A stretch of DNA of 64,000 bases, taken from NCBI RefSeq assembly GCF_013410115.1, contig NZ_JACCCV010000001.1:1240001-1304000 (forward strand), written 5' to 3'. A program made the position numbers and the translations under genes. The stretch's first letter is position 1, and the number at the start of each line of letters is the position of its first letter. Source of the DNA: Tunturiibacter gelidiferens. Lineage in GTDB: Bacteria; Acidobacteriota; Terriglobia; Terriglobales; Acidobacteriaceae. The notes under the pieces are model-generated. The model was not told the origin of the DNA. It ran no database searches and worked only from the letters and a program-made list of their open reading frames with translations. Below, in pieces: positions 59,263 to 64,000 of the stretch.

Positions 59263-61062
59263 TTACTGAGCTTCTGCGATCCAGGTGGCGTAAGGGGCGA
59301 GGGTGATTGGCTTGGTCAGCGGTGCGTGGTTGAGAGAGGGGTCGTTGGTTTCGAGTGTGGCGGTTGCGCCTTTGGTTAGGCCGAGGGCGGCGTAGTCGTA
59401 CTTGAGGGTTTGGGGTTTGTCGGAGAAGTTGAGGGCTACCACGACAGAGGGTTTGCCGGCGGGGCCCTTGCGCAGGTAGGAGACTACGTTTTCGTTTGGG
59501 TTGAGCATCTGCATGCTGCCTTCGTAGAGGGCAGCGTTGGTGCGGCGGAGTTCGATGAGGCGTTTGTACCAGCTGAGCATGGACTCGTGGTCGGGAGATT
59601 CGAGGGCGACGTTGATGGTTTTGTAGTCGGGAGCGACGGGAAGCCAGGTGGTGGCGGCGGTGCTGAAGCCTGCGTTCTGTGTGTCGTTCCACTGCATGGG
59701 GGTTCGTTCGCCGTCGCGGCCTTTCTGTTTTGGCCAGCCGGTGATGCCTTCGGGGTCTCTAACGTCTTCGATGCGAGTGGGAGTTGTGGTGACCATGCCG
59801 ATCTCGTCGCCGTAGTACATCTGTGGCGTGGCGCGAGAGGTGAGGAGGAGGGCAGCCATCATGCGGGCGATGCGTGCCTTCATGGCGGGGTCGGTGACGC
59901 CTGGACTGTAGCGGTCCCAGATGCGGTCCTGGTCATGATTGCCGAAGAAGAAGTAGGGCTGGCCGTGAGCGGGATTGTTCTCGACCTCTTTGAGGAGTTC
60001 GCGGAACTTGGGTGCGGAGAGCTCGTTGACGTCGGCGACTTGAAAGTCCATGGGGAGCTGGACCTCATCGTTGTTGGCGCCGTACATCTTGGAGAGCTCG
60101 AGGATGTTGGGTTCGTCGGCTTCGCTGATGAGCACGGGATTGCCGGGGTACTCGTCGACGACTTTGCGCATCTCGCGGAGCATGTCGTGAACTTCGGGGA
60201 GATTGTCGGTGTACTTGTGGACGATGTTGGGATCGCCGAAGGCGTTGGTGCCAGGCAGGATGGGGTCGTCGTGGAGATCGGGATCTTCGAAGAGGCGTGA
60301 GACGGCGTCGATGCGGAAGCCGTTGACGCCCTTATTCATCCAGAAGCGGAGGACGTCCATCATGGCTTTGACGACTTCGGGGTTGCGCCAGTTGAGGTCG
60401 GGCTGCTGGACGTAGAAGTGATGGTAGTAGAACTGCTTCGTGGTGGCGTCGTACTCCCATGCGGAGTGGCCGAACCAGCTCTGCCAGTTGTTTGGGGGGA
60501 TGGGTTTGCCGTCGGCGGTGAAGCCCTTGGGGTCGCGCCAGATGTACCAGTCGCGTTTGGGATTGGTGCGGGAGGAGCGCGACTCTTTGAACCAGGCACT
60601 CTGGTCGGAGGTGTGGTTGGGGACGTAGTCCATGATGACGCGGATGTTGCGGCGCTTGGCTTCGGCGGTCATGTGCTCGAAGTCGGCCATGGTGCCGTAT
60701 TGGGGGTCGATGGCGACGTAGTCGGCGATGTCGTAGCCGAAGTCAATCTGGGGCGAGGGGTACATGGGCGTGATCCAGATGGCGTCGATGCCGAGTTGCT
60801 TGATGTAGTCGAGGCGAGAGGTGATGCCTTTGATGTCGCCGATGCCGTCGCCGTCGGTGTCCTGAAAGCTGCGGGGGTAGATCTCGTAGATGACGCCGTG
60901 CTTCCACCATGGGTCGGCTGCCGTGTTTTTTTGATCTGCTGCGGGGGGGGCGTGTTGAGCGGTGCTCTGCGCATGTGCGCTCGGTATGAGAGCACCGAGC
61001 GCAAGGGCTGCATAGAGGAGATAGTTCGTGATGCTTGAGGTGCGAAACCGCGGTTCGTTCAC
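59263..61062 (-). CDS. Exported GH13 alpha-glucosidase / oligo-1,6-glucosidase (copy 2)
   Basis: This 599-residue product has a signal peptide (NYLLYAALALGALIPSAHAQ) and then WWKHGVIYEIYPRSFQDTDG, the usual start of GH13 alpha-glucosidases. The conserved regions are intact: DYVPNH, GFRIDAV (nucleophile D252), LISEADE (acid/base E314) and GNHDQD (D377). A C-terminal beta domain (about 510-599) ends it. It should release glucose from malto- or isomalto-oligosaccharides in the periplasm. The GTG at 61062 leaves 26 bp after the upstream paralogue; an in-frame start at 61119 would overlap that gene. It is co-transcribed with it and with the LacI-type regulator nearby. Confidence 0.88.
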   Translation of the reverse strand: MNEPRFRTSSITNYLLYAALALGALIPSAHAQSTAQHAPPAADQKNTAADPWWKHGVIYEIYPRSFQDTDGDGIGDIKGITSRLDYIKQLGIDAIWITPMYPSPQIDFGYDIADYVAIDPQYGTMADFEHMTAEAKRRNIRVIMDYVPNHTSDQSAWFKESRSSRTNPKRDWYIWRDPKGFTADGKPIPPNNWQSWFGHSAWEYDATTKQFYYHHFYVQQPDLNWRNPEVVKAMMDVLRFWMNKGVNGFRIDAVSRLFEDPDLHDDPILPGTNAFGDPNIVHKYTDNLPEVHDMLREMRKVVDEYPGNPVLISEADEPNILELSKMYGANNDEVQLPMDFQVADVNELSAPKFRELLKEVENNPAHGQPYFFFGNHDQDRIWDRYSPGVTDPAMKARIARMMAALLLTSRATPQMYYGDEIGMVTTTPTRIEDVRDPEGITGWPKQKGRDGERTPMQWNDTQNAGFSTAATTWLPVAPDYKTINVALESPDHESMLSWYKRLIELRRTNAALYEGSMQMLNPNENVVSYLRKGPAGKPSVVVALNFSDKPQTLKYDYAALGLTKGATATLETNDPSLNHAPLTKPITLAPYATWIAEAQ

Positions 61063-61088
61063 TAGCGACCCCTTTTGCCGTGCTGGTG

Positions 61089-62939
61089 TTATTTGTTGGA
61101 GCCGATCTGTCCAATCCATGAGGCATACGGCGGCAGTGTGATGTTTTGCAGGCTGGTGGTTTGTTTGAGACCGGGTGCATTGGTGAGGAGCGTGTTTACG
61201 GTATTGCCGGAGACCTTCGCTTTGCTGGGATCGAGTGAGATTGTCTGGGGTTGATCGGTGAAGTTGAGTGCCACGATGATTGCAGGATGGCCAGCGACAC
61301 CTTCGCGAACGTAGGAGAGGACCGACGGGTTTGACTCATCGAGCATCACCTGTTTTCCATCGCGGAGTGTGGGGTTATCCCTGCGCATCGAAATTAACTG
61401 CTTGTGCCAGTTGAGGAGCGAGTCGGGTTCGAGCTCTTCCGCCTTCACGTTGATGGTTGAGTAGTTGGATGGGACGGGCAGCCATGTGGTGGATGATTCG
61501 CTGAATCCGGCGTTTTTTGAGTCGTCCCATTGCATGGGTGTGCGCTCTCCGTCGCGGCCCTTCTCTTTGGGCCAGCCGGTGACCCCGATGGGATCCTTTA
61601 CGTCTTCTTTGCGCGTGGGCGTGGAGGTGACCATGCCTAGCTCTTCGCCGTAGTACATGAGAGCTGTGTCGCGTGAGGTGAGAAGCACGGCGGCGAGAAG
61701 CCTTGCGATGGCCTGATCGTGGGTGCCGTCGCTGTAGCGATTCCAGCTGCGGACGTTGTCGTGATTATCGAAGACGAAGAGCGGTTGAGAGCCATTGAGC
61801 TGGGTCTCGGCTTCGTTGATGAGTTTGCGAAAACGTGTGGCGTCGAGCTTGTCGTGGTCGCCGTGGAACCCGAGGAGCATATCCATGGGGAGTTGCAGCT
61901 CATCGTGCTTCGCACCGCCGTACCACTCATTGAGCGCGGCGGTGTCGGGGAGATAGGTCTCGCCGATGAGGACGCGGTTGCCGGGGTATTTTTCTACCAT
62001 GGCGCGCATGCGACGGATGACACCGTGGACCTCGGAGAGATTGCTGGTGTAGATGTCTTTGAGGTTGGGATCACCCTGGGCATTTATGCCGCCGGCTTCG
62101 GGCTCGTTGCGGAGTTGGGGGTCTTCGAAGAGTGTGGGGATGGCGTCGAGGCGGAAGCCTGCCACGCCGCGGTCGAGCCAGAAGCGCATGGCGTCGAAGC
62201 AGGCTTTTTCGACGGCGGGGTTGCGCCAGTTGAGGTCGGGCTGCTGCTTGTAGAACTTGTGATAGTAGAACTGGTGAACTGCCGGGACCCACTCCCAAGC
62301 GGAGCCACCGAAGCCGGAGATCCAGTTATTGGGCGGTACGCGGCCTTCGTGTTCGAAGCGCTTTTGATAGGCGGTGACGTTGGGGCCGTTGGCGGGGACG
62401 CCGTCGTTCCAGACGTACCAGTCATGCTTGGGGTTGGTGCGGGAGCTGGCGGAGTCGATGAACCACTGGTGTTTGTCTGAGGTGTGGTTGAGGACCATGT
62501 CCAGGACGACGCGAATGTTGCGCTGTTTGCCCTCGGCGATGAGGTGGTCCATATCGGCCAGAGTGCCGTACTGTGGGTCTACGGCCTGGTAGTCGGAGAT
62601 GTCATAGCCGAAGTCGACCTGGGGCGAGGGGTACATAGGCGCGATCCAGATGGCGTCGATGCCGAGGCTTTTGAGGTAGTCGAGCCGCTGGGTGATACCG
62701 TTGAGATCGCCGATGCCATCGCCGTTGGAGTCCTGAAAGCTGCGGGGATAGATCTCGTAGAGGACGGCATGCTTCCACCAGGGGCCGTCGTTGTGCGCGG
62801 CAGCGGTTGCGGTCGATGGCTGCGGTGTCTGACCTAGTGCGATGCTTCCGGAGGTCCAGAGCGCGCTGGTGGCAAGGATTGCGAGGAGAGGCAGCCAGCT
62901 TGAAGATGATGCGTTGCGATGGCGTAACTTGGTGGTCAA
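61089..62939 (-). CDS. Exported GH13 alpha-glucosidase / oligo-1,6-glucosidase (copy 1)
   Basis: This 616-residue product has a signal peptide (SSWLPLLAILATSALWTSGS). The GH13 regions are DMVLNH, GFRLDAI (D265), LIGETYL (E327) and DNHDNVR (D394), with the same domain order as its downstream paralogue. Regions III and IV differ between the two (GETYL/DNHDNV versus SEADE/GNHDQD), so their substrate preferences may differ. The start is a TTG at 62939, with GGAGG 5 nt upstream; the open frame reaches 63119 but would run into the lacI-type gene. It is first in the GH13 pair behind a promoter with a palindrome. Confidence 0.88.
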   Translation of the reverse strand: MTTKLRHRNASSSSWLPLLAILATSALWTSGSIALGQTPQPSTATAAAHNDGPWWKHAVLYEIYPRSFQDSNGDGIGDLNGITQRLDYLKSLGIDAIWIAPMYPSPQVDFGYDISDYQAVDPQYGTLADMDHLIAEGKQRNIRVVLDMVLNHTSDKHQWFIDSASSRTNPKHDWYVWNDGVPANGPNVTAYQKRFEHEGRVPPNNWISGFGGSAWEWVPAVHQFYYHKFYKQQPDLNWRNPAVEKACFDAMRFWLDRGVAGFRLDAIPTLFEDPQLRNEPEAGGINAQGDPNLKDIYTSNLSEVHGVIRRMRAMVEKYPGNRVLIGETYLPDTAALNEWYGGAKHDELQLPMDMLLGFHGDHDKLDATRFRKLINEAETQLNGSQPLFVFDNHDNVRSWNRYSDGTHDQAIARLLAAVLLTSRDTALMYYGEELGMVTSTPTRKEDVKDPIGVTGWPKEKGRDGERTPMQWDDSKNAGFSESSTTWLPVPSNYSTINVKAEELEPDSLLNWHKQLISMRRDNPTLRDGKQVMLDESNPSVLSYVREGVAGHPAIIVALNFTDQPQTISLDPSKAKVSGNTVNTLLTNAPGLKQTTSLQNITLPPYASWIGQIGSNK

Positions 62940-62957
62940 AACAGCCTCCGGGGAGTT

Positions 62958-62993
62958 CGCAACACTATAGCATTTGGGATGCGGGTCGCGACC
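62958..62993 (-). promoter_or_regulatory. Promoter with candidate LacI-type operator for the GH13 pair
   Basis: On the minus strand an extended -10, TGCTATAGT (hexamer 62964-62969), lies 25 nt before the TTG start. A perfect 10-bp palindrome GGTCGCGACC (62984-62993) with a central CG sits around -30. This is where a LacI-family repressor, such as the one encoded just upstream, could block polymerase. No good -35 box is visible. Confidence 0.4.
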
Positions 62994-63079
62994 GATCGAC
63001 ATGGCATTTTGGGTGTGGGCTGTGGAGCGGAAAATTTCGCGGCATGGGTTGAGCGCACCGGGTTTAATTGGCGGCAGAT

Positions 63080-64000
63080 CTATGAAAGTTTGTGGTTGGG
63101 TGAGGGATGGGTTCCGCAAGAGCTGCGAAGAACGGTTTTCGTCTGCAAGAGGATGTCGCGTGTGGGGAGATCGGGTTTCTCCAGCCGCTGGAGCATTGTT
63201 GCAATGGCCATGGCGCCGATGTCGGCACAGTTCTGATGCTGTGTGGTGAGTGGCACGGGCAGGAGGCTCGCGTATTTTACGTCGTCGATTCCGACGATGC
63301 GGATCTCGTCCGGGACGCGTATTCCACGAGCGGCGAGGCCCTGCATGATGCGGGCCGCGGTGATGTCGTTGGCGCAGACGATTGCGTCGGGGTGGCAGTC
63401 TTTGAGCAGAGTCTGGAGGAATTGAGGATCTTCCGGATCGCCGAGGCGTACGAGGTCCTGTTGCGGGTGGATTCCGCGAGAGAGGAGAGCCTCTCGATAG
63501 CCGGCGATTCTTCCGTGAACGGTGGAGGCAGAGAGGCGCCTGGCGACAAAGACGATGCGTCTTGCTCCATGAAGGAGCAGATGCTGCGTGATGAGGAAGC
63601 CGGCACTGCGATTGTCGATGCCGACGAGGTCATATTTTGAACGCAAGGGATAGGGCGCGAAGCACCGGTCGAGCAACACGACGGGAATGCCTGCGCGATC
63701 GAACGCAGAGGCGATGCGTCGGTTGACGATGTCTTTTTCCGGAGTGAATTCGAGCGGCGCGAAGAAGACTCCGGAGACTTTTTGCGCGATGTACTTGTGG
63801 CAGAGCTGCTCGGCCTCTTTCTGCTGCTGGGCTAACTCGCCCATGGAGTGTCCCCACAAGAGAGAGTGGGGTTTGGAGAGAGGCGACCGCATCATGCCGT
63901 TGCAGATTGGCTCGAAGATCTCGGTTCTCCCGAGATCGGGAATCAGTAGACCGAATACATGATCGGTCGATGCGATGGGAGCGAGCACGTGGGTGCCTGA
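63080..64000 (-). CDS. LacI/GalR-family transcriptional regulator (partial, N-terminus missing)
   Basis: The frame is open through the right edge, so the DNA-binding helix-turn-helix and hinge are outside the window. The visible 306 residues are the periplasmic-binding-protein-like effector domain: HVFGLLIPDLGRTEIFEPIC, GVFFAPLEF, GIPVVLLDRCF, VGIDNRSAGFLITQHLLLHG, IVCANDITAARIMQGLAARG, DEIRIVGIDDVKYASLLPVP, TTQHQNCADIGAMA. This matches a sugar-responsive LacI-type repressor. It lies directly upstream of the two GH13 genes on the same strand, so it probably controls their alpha-glucoside use. The effector sugar is unknown. Confidence 0.92.
   Translation of the reverse strand, partial: SGTHVLAPIASTDHVFGLLIPDLGRTEIFEPICNGMMRSPLSKPHSLLWGHSMGELAQQQKEAEQLCHKYIAQKVSGVFFAPLEFTPEKDIVNRRIASAFDRAGIPVVLLDRCFAPYPLRSKYDLVGIDNRSAGFLITQHLLLHGARRIVFVARRLSASTVHGRIAGYREALLSRGIHPQQDLVRLGDPEDPQFLQTLLKDCHPDAIVCANDITAARIMQGLAARGIRVPDEIRIVGIDDVKYASLLPVPLTTQHQNCADIGAMAIATMLQRLEKPDLPTRDILLQTKTVLRSSCGTHPSPNHKLS

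Noticed and set aside
59410..60300. 296-codon plus-strand frame opposite the GH13 gene
   Set aside because: It is a Val/Gly/Glu-rich shadow of a gene with all catalytic regions intact.

Overview
The window looks like chromosomal DNA of an acidobacterium (Acidobacteriota, class Terriglobia, near Edaphobacter/Granulicella/Terriglobus). This is inferred from gene content: a giant secreted NHL plus Ig-like repeat protein, an L-type lectin/CHB_HEX repeat protein, an S53 acid protease, several CRTAC1 (VCBS + ASPIC/UnbV) proteins, a propeller-type sensor kinase and many secreted glycosidases. No rRNA, tRNA, CRISPR array, insertion sequence or phage gene was seen.

Layout. 1-1307: start of an RND efflux operon (minus strand). 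1751-6709: convergent GlgX-type debranching enzyme and GH63-like glucosidase. 7381-12116: hybrid histidine kinase overlapping a REC-PP2C phosphatase. 12146-19261: two large secreted proteins, a lectin/CHB_HEX protein and a sedolisin with a clear terminator. 19692-25467: signal peptidase I, an AsmA-like protein, an M1-like peptidase with a broken zinc motif, and RlmB. 25585-28014: a tightly packed operon of ECF sigma factor, small membrane protein, zinc-ribbon membrane protein and LytTR regulator. 28677-31495: BON protein, beta-barrel protein, two small unknowns and an Mpo1-like protein. 31961-39204: a 2224-residue NHL/Ig protein followed by a second beta-barrel protein.

39320-54425 is a run of ten minus-strand genes: secreted unknown, TPR protein, three CRTAC1 proteins (one Tat-exported), a pentaheme cytochrome fused to TPRs, a monoheme cytochrome c, a two-propeller histidine kinase, its NarL-type regulator, and a second member of the same secreted-unknown family. 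The two related unknowns bracket the run. I read it as an uncharacterised exported redox system with its own two-component control. 54504-64000 holds an exported GDE-like glycosidase, a double-GNAT protein, a methyltransferase, two tandem exported GH13 alpha-glucosidases and a partial LacI-type regulator.

The most unusual non-coding signal is a composite element of roughly 130 nt found three times, each time just 3' of a stop codon on the coding strand. It starts with a near-identical GC palindrome (core TACCCCCTGGGGGGTA), shares blocks further down, is followed by a strong hairpin, and then by a GGCTTGACA tag. A REP-like repeat (GCAGAYCC..GGGATGACAACAAAA) clusters beside two of the copies. 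Base composition also changes: about 19.6-25.5 kb is C-rich and about 25.6-64 kb is G-rich on the plus strand, whichever strand the genes use.
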